64,000 nucleotides of DNA from Bacillus manliponensis (GTDB lineage Bacteria; Bacillota; Bacilli; Bacillales; Bacillaceae_G): positions 116,638 through 180,637 of the forward strand of contig NZ_JOTN01000009.1 in NCBI RefSeq assembly GCF_000712595.1, in the 5' to 3' direction. Numbering within the stretch: the first letter of the stretch is position 1; every line of letters starts with the position of its first letter. The position numbers and the translations under genes are program-made. The notes below the pieces were generated by a model. That model was not told where the DNA came from and made no database searches. It was given only the letters and a program-made list of their open reading frames with translations. Of this stretch, positions 24,590-33,359 are shown piece after piece.

Positions 24590-24841
24590 ATGGAGCTTAT
24601 TGTAATGTGTATAATTGGCGGAATTGTTGGTGCTTTAGCTGGAATGATTACCGGAAAAGACTTTCCGGCTGGAATCATTGGAAATGTTATTGCAGGGTTA
24701 ATTGGTTCTTGGATAGGCGGAATGTTGTTTGGAAGCTGGGGTCCTGCGTGGGGAGGTATTTATATTTTCCCAGCATTGTTAGGTGCAATTGTGTTTATCA
24801 TTGTAACGACCTTTGTAATTAGAAGTGTAAGAAGAGCGTGA
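24590..24841 (+). CDS. GlsB/YeaQ/YmgE family stress response membrane protein
   Basis: An 83-residue protein of three glycine-rich membrane helices (GGIVGALAGMITG, NVIAGLIGSWIGGMLFG, IFPALLGAIVFIIVTTFVI). This Gly-zipper pattern is that of the transglycosylase-associated/GlsB family induced by stress. ATG 24590 lies eight bases after TTGGAGGG; the in-frame TTG at 24575 overlaps that site. It closes the small stress gene set with a terminator at 24869. Confidence 0.88.
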   Translation: MELIVMCIIGGIVGALAGMITGKDFPAGIIGNVIAGLIGSWIGGMLFGSWGPAWGGIYIFPALLGAIVFIIVTTFVIRSVRRA

Positions 24842-24868
24842 GTTTAGTAGAGTTGTATGAGCCAAAAG

Positions 24869-24910
24869 AAAGGCAGCGATGTTCTTTTTTAGAAATTCGC
24901 TGCCTTTTCT
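24869..24910 (+). terminator. Intrinsic terminator of the small stress gene operon
   Basis: Arms AAAGGCAGCGA and TCGCTGCCTTT (24869-24879, 24897-24907) with T residues. On the opposite strand at 24955-25050 a short open stretch (VTAVLPIRAVIEVNYEPI) looks protein-like but has no ribosome binding site; it may be a gene remnant. Confidence 0.8.
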
Positions 24911-25077
24911 TTGTACATCATAAAATACATAAAGTAAAATGAGTTTACTCTTTATTGATTTGTATTGCGATTGGTTCATAGTTAACTTCGATCACCGCTC
25001 GTATTGGAAGGACTGCCGTAACCATGTTGTCTATAGTTATATGTCATTGAATGAAACTGTGGATGAATATAGTCCGT

Positions 25078-25650
25078 CTACGAAACTTCCCATAATTTTT
25101 TAACTTCCAACAATTCCTGCCCGCTGAATTCCATTCTGTATATATCTGGTTTTGATGTATGTAGTAAAAAATTCAAATCATATTTACTATCATAATATCC
25201 CATCATCAAGGTCATAACAGCTCCATGAGTGCCTAATACTATTTTTTTTCCTTGGTAGGTGTTTAATAATTCTTTTAAGATTGTTATAGCACGTTGTTGA
25301 CAAGTGATATTAGACTCTCCTCCCGTTAGAGAAAAATCAGGTTGTAAGAATGACTTTTGTAACAAAGGGAGTAATTCTTTATCCGACATTCGTTCTTCTT
25401 CAGGGATAAATATTCTCTCTTTTAAGTTTTCAAATACTAAAACTTCTTGTCCTATTTGTTTTGCTAACTGCTGAACAGTTAGAATGGAGCGATTGTATGG
25501 ACTTGAGATAACAACGTCAATTCCCTCACCTTGTAATTCACCTGTTATTCGTTGAACGTCTAATTTTCCTTTTTCCGTTAATCCTCTTGTTCTTTCGTTT
25601 CCATCTTTTGGTGAATCTCCGTGTCTTACCATATATACGAAAGTTTTCAT
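25078..25650 (-). CDS. Histidine phosphatase family protein
   Basis: A 190-residue phosphatase of the phosphoglycerate mutase-like superfamily. The catalytic RHG is seen in YMVRHGDSPKDG, the phosphate-pocket Arg and Ser in ISSPYNRSILT, and the second catalytic His in VLGTHGAVMTLMMG. Members remove phosphate from small molecules or proteins by a phosphohistidine intermediate; the substrate is unknown. GGAGG is five bases before the ATG at 25650, so the four residues added by the ATG at 25662 are probably not translated. It stands alone on the minus strand between stress genes. Confidence 0.9.
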   Translation of the reverse strand: MKTFVYMVRHGDSPKDGNERTRGLTEKGKLDVQRITGELQGEGIDVVISSPYNRSILTVQQLAKQIGQEVLVFENLKERIFIPEEERMSDKELLPLLQKSFLQPDFSLTGGESNITCQQRAITILKELLNTYQGKKIVLGTHGAVMTLMMGYYDSKYDLNFLLHTSKPDIYRMEFSGQELLEVKKLWEVS

Positions 25651-25821
25651 AGTTTCCTCCATTTTTTATTCCATATTTATATGAACGAAAAAGGGGCTAA
25701 AACAGACGCATTCTGTTTTCATTCTCTTTTTGCAAACCTAAATATAATTAGACGCAAAAAATGAAATTCCTTCTTTAGAAGATAAAATATTTCTGTTTTT
25801 TGGAAAAATATAAGAAGTAAA

Positions 25822-25861
25822 CAAAAAATAGCCGCTTCCTACACATGCAGGCAATCGGCTA
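25822..25861 (-). terminator. Leftward intrinsic terminator
   Basis: On the minus strand TAGCCG...CGGCTA closes a stem with an inner CCT/AGG pairing and is followed by TTTTTT. It lies 150 bases beyond the DUF2187 gene. The interval 25651-26011 has no gene otherwise. Confidence 0.6.
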
Positions 25862-26011
25862 CATTGTATATTTATTCTATTGCCATCAAGCTATGAAAAG
25901 TAAATACCTCAAAATGTATTGTGAAATTTCTATCTTTTACAAAAAAACAGCGAAAACCTCATATGAAATGATATTTGCATAATCTTAGCTTGATAGCGAT
26001 ATCTCTCAAAG

Positions 26012-26212
26012 CTAAGATGTATGTAACCTTTTACATTGATTTATCTTGACGAGTTGACGCGCTTCTATATGAGATTGGTCAAGGGTATCGGATGTATCAA
26101 CAACGATAGTATTTGTTAAAATACTCACTACAGAACCGACAAGTTTCATAGAAGGGTTGTGACGATAAGGGAATTGTACAGAATCTCCAATTTGGAATAA
26201 ATGACTGTTCAT
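26012..26212 (-). CDS. DUF2187 family protein (YkvS-like)
   Basis: A 66-residue protein that forms one small SH3-like beta barrel: FQIGDSVQFPYRHNPSMKLV then GSVVSILTNTIVVDTSD. This is the layout of the DUF2187/YkvS family (KVGDxVEFxRNGxxxxGxVxxIxxNSVIVD). The function is unknown; a nucleic-acid or translation-related role is only a guess from the fold. GAGGAGGATC lies before the ATG at 26212, and a sigma-B promoter lies 45-70 bases upstream, so it belongs to the stress regulon and is transcribed away from rsbV. Confidence 0.82.
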   Translation of the reverse strand: MNSHLFQIGDSVQFPYRHNPSMKLVGSVVSILTNTIVVDTSDTLDQSHIEARQLVKINQCKRLHTS

Positions 26213-26256
26213 ACATAGATCCTCCTCAATATGTAAAATTTGTTTCTAGATTTTTA

Positions 26257-26282
26257 TTACACAATCTTTCATATATTTAAAC
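26257..26282 (-). promoter_or_regulatory. Sigma-B promoter of the DUF2187 gene
   Basis: Minus strand GTTTAA (26282-26277), 14 bases, GTGTAA (26262-26257). Confidence 0.72.
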
Positions 26283-26441
26283 ATTTGTTTTAAAATTTTA
26301 GTAATAGTTATTATGTGAAAAAGTTTAACCTTTTGATATTTAAATCCTTGCTACACACAATAAAGAGTAATCTTTACTCATTTGCTCTCTTCCATCTAAA
26401 AAGAGGGGATGTTATTTTTTAATAAAAATGTAAAGTTTTAT

Positions 26442-26466
26442 GTTTAACACACTGTTTTTGGGGTAA
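26442..26466 (+). promoter_or_regulatory. Sigma-B promoter of rsbV-rsbW-sigB
   Basis: GTTTAA (26442-26447), 13 bases, GGGTAA (26461-26466), 36 bases before rsbV; the autoregulatory promoter of the operon. Confidence 0.88.
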
Positions 26467-26501
26467 TAAAATAGTAGTTATTGATTAGGGAGGCGGAAAT
26501 C

Positions 26502-26837
26502 ATGGATTTAGTTATAGAAATTCATCAAGATGAATTGAAATATAATGTGAAGATTGCTGGTGAGATTGATGCACATACAGCAGCGGATTTAAAGAAAAGG
26601 CTTATGGTTACAGCGAGTGAAAAGAATGCTCATATAATAGTAGATTTTACAGAAGTAACATATATGGATAGTACAGGGTTAGGTGTTTTTATTGCATTAT
26701 TAAAAGCTGTTAAGAAGAACCATGGTCATTTGGAATTTGTCGGTGTTTCTAGAAGGTTAAAGCGATTATTTGATATTACAGGATTAACAGAAATTTTAAA
26801 GTTAAATGCACAGTATCAACATGCAGAAAGAGAGTGA
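26502..26837 (+). CDS. rsbV: Anti-sigma-B factor antagonist RsbV
   Basis: A 111-residue STAS-domain protein. EVTYMDSTGLGVFIALLKAV holds the phosphorylatable Ser (about residue 56) found in all RsbV proteins. Unphosphorylated RsbV binds RsbW and frees sigma-B; RsbW inactivates it by phosphorylation and the phosphatase RsbY restores it. ATG 26502 follows GGGAGGCGG; a longer reading from 26481 includes this site. It is the first gene of the operon, and rsbW follows after three bases. Confidence 0.95.
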   Translation: MDLVIEIHQDELKYNVKIAGEIDAHTAADLKKRLMVTASEKNAHIIVDFTEVTYMDSTGLGVFIALLKAVKKNHGHLEFVGVSRRLKRLFDITGLTEILKLNAQYQHAERE

Positions 26838-26840
26838 TGA

Positions 26841-27326
26841 ATGATGAAGGAAAATTTTGACTGCATAGAAATGAAAGTCCCTGCAAAATCAGATTATGTT
26901 GCGATTGTTCGCTTAACGGTAGCGGGTGTAGCGAACCGTATGGGGTTTTCTTATGATGATATAGAAGATATGAAAATTGCGGTAAGTGAAGCTTGTACAA
27001 ATGTTGTGCAGCATGCGTATAAAGAAAGTACTGGAGAGATTACAATTGCGTTTGGACTTTATGCAAATCGCCTAGAGATCATGATTGTTGATAATGGAGT
27101 AAGTTTTGATTTTGAAAGTTTGAAAGATAAGATGGGTCCATATGATATGAATGAAGAGGTAGAGAGATTGCCAGAGGGCGGATTAGGTATATATTTAATT
27201 AATACTTTAATGGATGAAGTGAAAATGAATCATAATCACGGAATGGTCGTTTTTATGACAAAACATATCCAACGAGAGCAGGGTGAGAATGATGGAAATA
27301 CAATCTCAACCTATGAAGCTTACTAA
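26841..27326 (+). CDS. rsbW: Anti-sigma-B factor and serine kinase RsbW
   Basis: A 161-residue GHKL-family kinase: N-box SEACTNVVQHAYKE (about residues 50-63), IVDNGVSFD and the glycine-rich LPEGGLGIYLINTL. It binds sigma-B and keeps it from RNA polymerase, and phosphorylates RsbV on Ser. Two ATGs (26841 and 26844) follow GAGAGTGATGA; either may start it. It overlaps sigB by 35 bases, the usual coupling of an anti-sigma factor and its sigma. Confidence 0.95.
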   Translation: MMKENFDCIEMKVPAKSDYVAIVRLTVAGVANRMGFSYDDIEDMKIAVSEACTNVVQHAYKESTGEITIAFGLYANRLEIMIVDNGVSFDFESLKDKMGPYDMNEEVERLPEGGLGIYLINTLMDEVKMNHNHGMVVFMTKHIQREQGENDGNTISTYEAY

Positions 27327-28059
27327 AGAAGAAATATTCTCTCACATTAATGACTTTCAGTTGCATCAATGTGAGACAGCGCAAGAAGCGTTAGTTAACC
27401 ATTATAAAAACCTCGTTCATTCCATTGCATATCGTTATTCGAAAGGTGGACCTTTACACGAAGATATTGTACAAGTTGGGATGCTTGGGCTGTTAGGAGC
27501 GATTAGACGTTATAATTCTTCGTTAGGACATGCTTTTGAATCCTTTGCTATTCCGACTATTGTGGGAGAGATTAAGAAGTTTTTACGTGATAAAACGTGG
27601 GGCGTTCATGTCCCAAGACGTATAAAAGACTTAGGGGCGAAAATAAGGATGGCAATAGAACAATTAACAGACGAGTTGCAACGTTCGCCGAAAATCATTG
27701 AAATCGCACAGCATTTAAATATATCAGAAGAAGAAGTGTTAGAAATTATGGAAGCGAAAAGTAATTATCAATTAGCTTCTTTAGATGATGTAGTAAATGA
27801 ATCTTCTGATGGAAGTTCTATAACGAGGATTGATGTTGTTGGTGAACATGAACAAGGGTATGAAAAGACAGAACAGCGTTTAGTATTAGAAAAGGTGTTT
27901 CATTTACTAACAGACGTGGAAAAACAAGTAATTCATTACATATTCATAGAGAATTTAAGCCAAAAGGAAACAGGAGAGAAATTAGGTATTTCACAAATGC
28001 ACGTGTCTCGCATGCAACGAAGGGCTTTAAGTAAATTAAAAAACTATTTTTTAAAATAA
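27292..28059 (+). CDS. sigB: RNA polymerase sigma factor SigB
   Basis: A 255-residue group 3 sigma factor with region 2 (HEDIVQVGMLGLLGAIRRYN), region 3 (VPRRIKDLGAKIRMAIEQLT) and region 4 (LSQKETGEKLGISQMHVSRM). It directs the general stress response. The start is taken as ATG 27292, eight bases after GGG of CAGGGTGAG; ATG 27289 and GTG 27283 are in frame and also possible. It is the last gene of rsbV-rsbW-sigB, followed by a terminator. In B. cereus I expect a bacterioferritin gene next; it is absent here. Confidence 0.95.
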   Translation: MEIQSQPMKLTKEEIFSHINDFQLHQCETAQEALVNHYKNLVHSIAYRYSKGGPLHEDIVQVGMLGLLGAIRRYNSSLGHAFESFAIPTIVGEIKKFLRDKTWGVHVPRRIKDLGAKIRMAIEQLTDELQRSPKIIEIAQHLNISEEEVLEIMEAKSNYQLASLDDVVNESSDGSSITRIDVVGEHEQGYEKTEQRLVLEKVFHLLTDVEKQVIHYIFIENLSQKETGEKLGISQMHVSRMQRRALSKLKNYFLK

Positions 28060-28121
28060 GTAGTATATAGAAGAATTAGATCTTAGTAAATATAGAAAAA
28101 ATACAAAGCTTTTTACATGGT

Positions 28122-28157
28122 AGAACAAATTCTCACCATAGAGGGTTTGTTCTTTTG
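28122..28157 (+). terminator. Intrinsic terminator of the sigB operon
   Basis: Arms AGAACAAA (28122-28129) and TTTGTTCT (28146-28153), then TTTT. Confidence 0.72.
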
Positions 28158-28237
28158 TTTTATAAAAAACTATGTAATACTTAGACGATAAAGATGGAAA
28201 TTGCATCATATCCTAACGATAAAAGGGGAAAGAATTT

Positions 28238-29380
28238 GTGGCGATTCTAATTGTGGATGATAATCCAGTTAATTTATTTGTGATTCAAAAAATCTTAAAT
28301 CAATCAGGGTATCATGACACTGTATTACTTCATTCGGCAGCTGAACTCTTTGAACGCTTACATGTAGAAACAGGAGCTTCAAAATATAATGAAATCGATT
28401 TAATCTTACTAGACGTTATGATGCCTGAAATGGACGGTCTTGAGGTTTGTAGACGTTTACAAAAGGACGAACTGATGAAAGATATTCCGATTATATTTGT
28501 TACAGCACTAGAAGATGCAAATAAATTGGCGGAAGCCCTTGATTTAGGAGCGATGGATTATATTACAAAGCCAATTAATAAGACTGAATTGTTAGCGCGT
28601 ATACGTGTCGCGTTACGGTTGAAATCAGAATTAAATTGGCATAAAGAGCAAGAAGAAAAACTACGTCATGAACTAGATTTAGCCACGCAAGTGCAGCGAA
28701 ATTTATTAAGCAGTCCGATAAAAGAAAAAGAGATTCAAATAGAAGCAACATATTTACCGTCTTTTAAACTAGCAGGAGATATGTATTATTGGCATAAAAT
28801 TGATGAGGATCGCTATGGGATTATATTGCTAGATATGATGGGACATGGTATATCGGCTTCTCTCGTATGTATGTTCATCTCATCGGTGTTACGTGAAACG
28901 ATTAAGTCGCTTGTTGACCCGGAGTTAGTCATAAAAGAGTTAAACCGCTACATGGGACTTTTACATAATGAGAATGATAATATTCCTTACTATTTCACAG
29001 CTATATACTTAGTTGTAAATACGAAAGAGAAAACAGTACAATATGCGAATGCAGGTCATCCACCAGCGTATATGTTACTCGATGGAACAGAAATGGTGGA
29101 GCTAAGTAATGGCAGCTGTGCAATTGGCTTTTTTGATGAAATCAATGTAAAAAAATCTGTTATTACGTTTGAACGAGATGCTCAAATTTTATTATTTACA
29201 GATGGTGTACTTGAAGCGATCGCTCCTAATGAATTTGAGGCAGAAGAGAAGCTATATGCTTTTACGAAAAACGTTTGGACAGATGTAGAACGAGAAATGA
29301 AATACTTTTATTCAGAAGAACAAAAGAACAATCAATCTGATGATATGAGTGTGATTATGATTCAATTGAAAATAACATAA
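28238..29380 (+). CDS. rsbY: PP2C-type phosphatase RsbY with receiver domain
   Basis: A 380-residue protein. Residues 1-125 are a response-regulator receiver: acidic pair VDDNP, phospho-acceptor Asp about 59 in LLDVMMPEMDG, and conserved Lys in DYITKPINK. Residues 170-380 are a PP2C/SpoIIE phosphatase (LAGDMYYW, LLDMMGHGISASL, QSDDMSVIMI with the metal-binding Asp residues). RsbY dephosphorylates RsbV when RsbK passes on phosphate, and so turns sigma-B on. It starts with GTG at 28238 after AAAAGGGGAAAG. It faces rsbM across a shared bidirectional terminator. A clear sigma-B promoter could not be fixed upstream. Confidence 0.94.
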   Translation: MAILIVDDNPVNLFVIQKILNQSGYHDTVLLHSAAELFERLHVETGASKYNEIDLILLDVMMPEMDGLEVCRRLQKDELMKDIPIIFVTALEDANKLAEALDLGAMDYITKPINKTELLARIRVALRLKSELNWHKEQEEKLRHELDLATQVQRNLLSSPIKEKEIQIEATYLPSFKLAGDMYYWHKIDEDRYGIILLDMMGHGISASLVCMFISSVLRETIKSLVDPELVIKELNRYMGLLHNENDNIPYYFTAIYLVVNTKEKTVQYANAGHPPAYMLLDGTEMVELSNGSCAIGFFDEINVKKSVITFERDAQILLFTDGVLEAIAPNEFEAEEKLYAFTKNVWTDVEREMKYFYSEEQKNNQSDDMSVIMIQLKIT

Positions 29381-29425
29381 AAGCGTCTAGAATCCAACAA
29401 ATTCGGGTTCTAGACGCTTTTTTTA
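29379..29425. terminator. Bidirectional terminator between rsbY and rsbM
   Basis: Arms AAAAGCGTCTAGAATCC and its near-exact complement (29379-29395, 29405-29421) with T runs on both strands. Confidence 0.9.
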
Positions 29426-30280
29426 CTTGATTTTTTGATATATTTGTTCAGAAGAGACAAATCGCTCATAATAAGGCATGACATCCGCAAATTGTAATGT
29501 TTCTTTATTTCCTAAACCTAAAAATCCTGTTTCGCATAGACTTTCATAAAAGAGTTTATGCACTTGGTTTTGAAGAGGCGTTGTGAAATAAATTAATACA
29601 TTACGGCAAAGAATGAGGTGGAATTCGTTAAAGGATTGATCGGTTACTAAGTTATGCTGCGCAAATATAATGTTCTTTAAAAGAGATTGATTGAAATACG
29701 CATAACGATAATCTGTTGTATAGTATTCAGAAAAAGCCCTTGTACCACCAGCCTGTATATAATTTTTAGTGTATGTTTGCATTTTGTTTAAAGGCAATTT
29801 TCCTTGTTTTGCTTGTTGTAATACGTCTAGATTCATATCTGTTGCGTATATAATCGCCTTATCCCTTAACCCTGCTTCTTCTAGCAAAATGGCCATCGAT
29901 AACACTTCTTCCCCAGTAGAACATCCCGCATGCCATATTCTAATTTCAGAGTGCTTTTTTAACTCTGGTAGTATATGTTGGCGTAAAGAATGAAAAAAGC
30001 TAGGGTTACGAAACATTTCAGTTACATTGATTGAAAAGTCATTTAGTAATTGTTCTAAAAACCCTTCTTCATGTATGACTTTTTCAAGCAATCGTGAAAT
30101 GGTAGGGGTTTTTGATAGTTTCATTCTATTATAGATTCGCCGAGAAATAGATGTGCGAGCGTACTGACGAAAATCAAAACCTGACAACTTAAAGATTGCT
30201 TCAAGTAGTAACTCAATTTCTAAATTGGTGTTTTTATTTTCTTCTAATGATAGTTCTAAACTATAACACTTATCGTCCAC
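29423..30280 (-). CDS. rsbM: CheR-type methyltransferase RsbM
   Basis: A 285-residue CheR family protein: N-terminal helical domain (DFRQYARTSISRRIYNRMKL) and SAM-binding domain with IRIWHAGCSTGEEVLSMAIL, followed by LILCRNVLIYF. In B. cereus RsbM methylates glutamates of the hybrid kinase RsbK and lowers sigma-B activation. The start is GTG at 30280 behind GTGAGGTTT. Only 16 bases separate it from the rsbK stop, so rsbK and rsbM form one leftward operon. The gene lacks the TPR tail of some CheR proteins. Confidence 0.92.
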   Translation of the reverse strand: MDDKCYSLELSLEENKNTNLEIELLLEAIFKLSGFDFRQYARTSISRRIYNRMKLSKTPTISRLLEKVIHEEGFLEQLLNDFSINVTEMFRNPSFFHSLRQHILPELKKHSEIRIWHAGCSTGEEVLSMAILLEEAGLRDKAIIYATDMNLDVLQQAKQGKLPLNKMQTYTKNYIQAGGTRAFSEYYTTDYRYAYFNQSLLKNIIFAQHNLVTDQSFNEFHLILCRNVLIYFTTPLQNQVHKLFYESLCETGFLGLGNKETLQFADVMPYYERFVSSEQIYQKIK

Positions 30281-30296
30281 TATGTTTAAACCTCAC

Positions 30297-33008
30297 TTAT
30301 TTTAATAACCATACACGCATTACAGAATAGAGCTGGTGTAAGTTTAACGGCTTACTTATATAATCAGAAGCTCCTGAAGCGAGACACTTTTCTTTATCAT
30401 GTTGCATCGCTTTCGCTGTTAAGGCGATAATCGGAAGTTCCTTTAGCCCAAGATCAGTACGAATGATTTCCATCGTTTCATAGCCGTCCATATTTGGCAT
30501 CATAATGTCCATCAGAATGAGATCAATGCTTTGGTTATCTTTTAGTATCTCCAAACATTCAACACCGTTTTGAGCGGTAATCACTTTTGTCTGTTGGTTT
30601 TGCAGTGCATTTTGCAGTGCGAATATATTTCTATGGTCGTCATCTACAATTAAGATTGTTTTTCCTTGAAATATATGATTGTCTTCTGAAACAAATGGCG
30701 TCTCTTCTACTACATTATTAGGAGTTGCATTGATATCAATAGTAGGTGCGTTCACAAGGTCAATCGTTGCTGCTGATTCTAACTGTGGTAACGATTGATG
30801 CTGAGGACCATCTGGCAAGTTAGGAATATACACTGTGAACGTACTTCCTTTTCCTAGTTGACTGTCTAAAGTGATCCATCCACCTAATAACTTCGCGAAT
30901 TCTTTACAAATAGATAATCCAAGTCCAGTTCCGCCATATTTACGAATGGTTGCACCATCTGCTTGTTGGAATGCTTCAAAAATAAGCTTATGTTGCTCTT
31001 TCGCAATTCCAATACCAGTATCAGTTACTGAAATAATAAGCCAATCTGTGCTAATGGCACGCATGTCACCATGTACTTCATCATTTTCTATCCGCTTTAT
31101 ATATAGCGATACAGCTCCACCTTCTGTGAATTTAAATGCATTAGATAGTAAGTTTTTCATAATTTGCTCGATGCGTTTCTCATCTGTATAGAAAATATCG
31201 GATGTACCACAATCTTCCGTAATGTGGAATTGTAAATTTTTTTGTTCCGCTACAGGTGAAAAAGTACGTCTCATTTTTATAGGAAGTTCACTTATGCTCA
31301 TTTCGTTAAAAATGACATCAAGCTTACCAGCTTCTACTTTTGATAAATCTAATATGTCATTAATTAATGATAGTAAATCTTTGCCCGATGAATGAATAAC
31401 GTTTGCTAACTCAACCTCTTCATTAGAAAGGTTACGGTCATTATTGTCCATTAACATTTCAGATAAAATTAAAATGCTATTTAATGGTGTACGTAATTCA
31501 TGAGACATATTCGCTAAAAATTCGGATTTATATTTTGAGCTGCGAAGAAGTGCCCTTGCTTGGTCTTCTAACTCATTTTTCGCAAGTTGTAAGTCCATTG
31601 ATTTTTGTTCAGCTTCCTCTGTTCTTGATTCTAATTGTTCATTAATCGTTTTTAACTCTTCCGATTGCATTTGCAATTCTTCGGATTGTGTTTGTAATTC
31701 TTCCGATTGCGCCTGTAGCTCTTCCGTCATTGTTTGTGACTCATGTAAAAGCGTCTGAATTCGCATACGCCCTACGATGCTATGAATGGTTAAGCCAAGG
31801 TTATCAAGAATTTGTTGAATTAAATCTTGATGTAAGTCAGAGATTTCGGTAATACTTGCTAATTCAATGACCGCAATCACTTCATCTTCGAATAAAATTG
31901 GGATAATGAATAGATTTTTTGGACGTACCTCTACTAAACCAGAACTAATAAGACGGAAATCATCAGGTATTTCATTTAGGATAAAGTTTTTCTTCTCTAA
32001 AGCGCACTGGCCAATGAGCCCTTCACCAATCTTAAATGATTGTTTTCCAACTTCGGCATTTTGATCCGCAAAGGAAGCCTTCTTAATATAGTAGATTCCA
32101 TTTTCTGTTTCTTCGCGTAAATAAAAGGCACCAAATGAAGCTTTCGTTTTCTCGATGAGACCACCTAGTACTTTTTGACCAAATGTATCAATAGAAGAAA
32201 TACCTTGATACATTAATATCAATTCCGCTATTTGCGTTTGGAACCATTCACGATTTTGGAACTCCTCTAATAAATCATTTGTAGCTTCCGCTAAGTGATT
32301 AATCTCGTCATTTGTTTTCACCTGTATCTTTTGAGTAACCTTCCCTTTAGAGGACATACCTTTAATTGCTTGAATTACATCTTTAATCGTTTTAATAATC
32401 GAATTCGAAATAAAAGTAGAAGTTAAGATTGATATACAAGCTAGTAAAAGGAGTAAGCTATACAAAATCGTTGTGATTCTCTCATTTTTCTTATCTAATT
32501 GAGCAGCCCTCTCTTTTGTTAACTGTTCTTCAGTAGTACGGAACTCTGTAAGCTTAGTCTGTAACGATTTCATTTCTGAATCATTGGGACTTTGCACATC
32601 GTTTACTTTTTTACTTTCAATCATTGGATAAATCGTTTCTTTTATCCAATTTGTTGAAGTTGTATTAATATGTTTTAACTTTTGTTGTTGAGACGGGTTG
32701 TTGCTTATTAATAACAACAGACTATTATAATACTTCGCATAATCTTTTTCTGCAGTTTCAATCGCGTTTAAATAATGTTGATTATCCGAAACAATAAAAG
32801 CTTGCGCATTACTCTCAATCGTAAGTAGTTGAACTTCAAGCCGATTTGTAAGGCTATGAACTTTAAAATCATGATCCACAATATAATTTCTTGATTTTTG
32901 CAAAGAAGAAATTTGACTATTTAATAGGATAAAGGAGATTAGTAAGAAAAAAATAATCATTAAATAACCAGCCATGATTTTATAACGAATACTTGTTGTC
33001 TGTTTCAT
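30297..33008 (-). CDS. rsbK: Hybrid sensor histidine kinase RsbK
   Basis: About 903 residues: first membrane helix (IMAGYLMIIFFLLISFILL), CHASE3-type sensor (about 35-165), second helix, HAMP (about 215-270), GAF (about 285-430), a coiled coil of repeated QSEEL units, HisKA with the phospho-His in NMSHELRTPLN (about 501), HATPase (GTGLGLSICKEFAKLLGG) and a C-terminal receiver (IVDDDHRNIFAL, phospho-Asp about 836 in LMDIMMPNMDG). It passes phosphate to RsbY to activate sigma-B. ATG 33008, five bases after GGGGG, replaces a longer reading from 33077. A sigma-A-type -10 (TATAAT) lies on the minus strand at 33057-33052. Confidence 0.94.
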   Translation of the reverse strand: MKQTTSIRYKIMAGYLMIIFFLLISFILLNSQISSLQKSRNYIVDHDFKVHSLTNRLEVQLLTIESNAQAFIVSDNQHYLNAIETAEKDYAKYYNSLLLLISNNPSQQQKLKHINTTSTNWIKETIYPMIESKKVNDVQSPNDSEMKSLQTKLTEFRTTEEQLTKERAAQLDKKNERITTILYSLLLLLACISILTSTFISNSIIKTIKDVIQAIKGMSSKGKVTQKIQVKTNDEINHLAEATNDLLEEFQNREWFQTQIAELILMYQGISSIDTFGQKVLGGLIEKTKASFGAFYLREETENGIYYIKKASFADQNAEVGKQSFKIGEGLIGQCALEKKNFILNEIPDDFRLISSGLVEVRPKNLFIIPILFEDEVIAVIELASITEISDLHQDLIQQILDNLGLTIHSIVGRMRIQTLLHESQTMTEELQAQSEELQTQSEELQMQSEELKTINEQLESRTEEAEQKSMDLQLAKNELEDQARALLRSSKYKSEFLANMSHELRTPLNSILILSEMLMDNNDRNLSNEEVELANVIHSSGKDLLSLINDILDLSKVEAGKLDVIFNEMSISELPIKMRRTFSPVAEQKNLQFHITEDCGTSDIFYTDEKRIEQIMKNLLSNAFKFTEGGAVSLYIKRIENDEVHGDMRAISTDWLIISVTDTGIGIAKEQHKLIFEAFQQADGATIRKYGGTGLGLSICKEFAKLLGGWITLDSQLGKGSTFTVYIPNLPDGPQHQSLPQLESAATIDLVNAPTIDINATPNNVVEETPFVSEDNHIFQGKTILIVDDDHRNIFALQNALQNQQTKVITAQNGVECLEILKDNQSIDLILMDIMMPNMDGYETMEIIRTDLGLKELPIIALTAKAMQHDKEKCLASGASDYISKPLNLHQLYSVMRVWLLK

Positions 33009-33051
33009 GAAAACCCCCATTTCGATATGTATCAATAAAAATACAAGTTGT

Positions 33052-33057
33052 ATTATA
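33052..33057 (-). promoter_or_regulatory. Likely -10 box of the rsbK-rsbM promoter
   Basis: TATAAT on the minus strand about 45 bases before the rsbK start, with a weak TTGAA-type -35 region further up. Nothing resembling a sigma-B promoter is here, which fits constitutive expression of the sensor. Confidence 0.45.
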
Positions 33058-33152
33058 GCATTTTTCAAAACATTCAACTAGGCGATGGTTAAGAAGTACA
33101 ACTACGAATGTTACATGAGTGCGGTAAAGAAAGGGGAAGGGGGAAATGAAAA

Positions 33153-33185
33153 AATAGTCACTGTTCTTTTAGAAAAGTGACTATT
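33153..33185. other. Small hairpin abutting a bcr1-like element
   Basis: Arms AATAGTCACT (33153-33162) and AGTGACTATT (33176-33185), with no T run. Its right arm overlaps the left flank of the repeat at 33185. Confidence 0.45.
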
Positions 33186-33342
33186 CTATCCCGCACTAAC
33201 GGGCTGTAAAACTCCCACATTAAAACTTAAGGGAAGCGAAGAAGTATAGGTGGGAGATAAATAGCCCGTAAATGCCCGATTCGTTCAACTAACACTCAGT
33301 GGGGGATGGGAAAAGCCCCCACTGAGTGAAGTTTCACTTTAT
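33185..33342 (+). repeat. bcr1-like element, standard subtype (copy 4)
   Basis: A 158-base element between TCTAT (33185-33189) and TTTAT (33338-33342). Modules in order: CCCGCACTAACGGGCTGT, a stem ACTCCCAC/GGTGGGAG, AGCCCGTAAATGCCCGATTC, GTTCAACTAACACTCAG and the terminal CACTCAGTGG/CCACTGAGTG hairpin with AAGTTTCAC. It fills the space between rsbK and the HPr-like gene. Confidence 0.82.
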
Positions 33343-33359
33343 ATAAAGTTGTCAATCTC

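Noticed and set aside
24955-25050. Short leftward coding-like stretch before the histidine phosphatase gene
   Set aside because: About 26 codons from an ATG without a ribosome binding site; too little to call a gene.
28146-28180. Sigma-B promoter of rsbY
   Set aside because: GTTTTA and ATGTAA are present, but only nine bases apart; a promoter is expected here from B. cereus work, yet I cannot place it from sequence.
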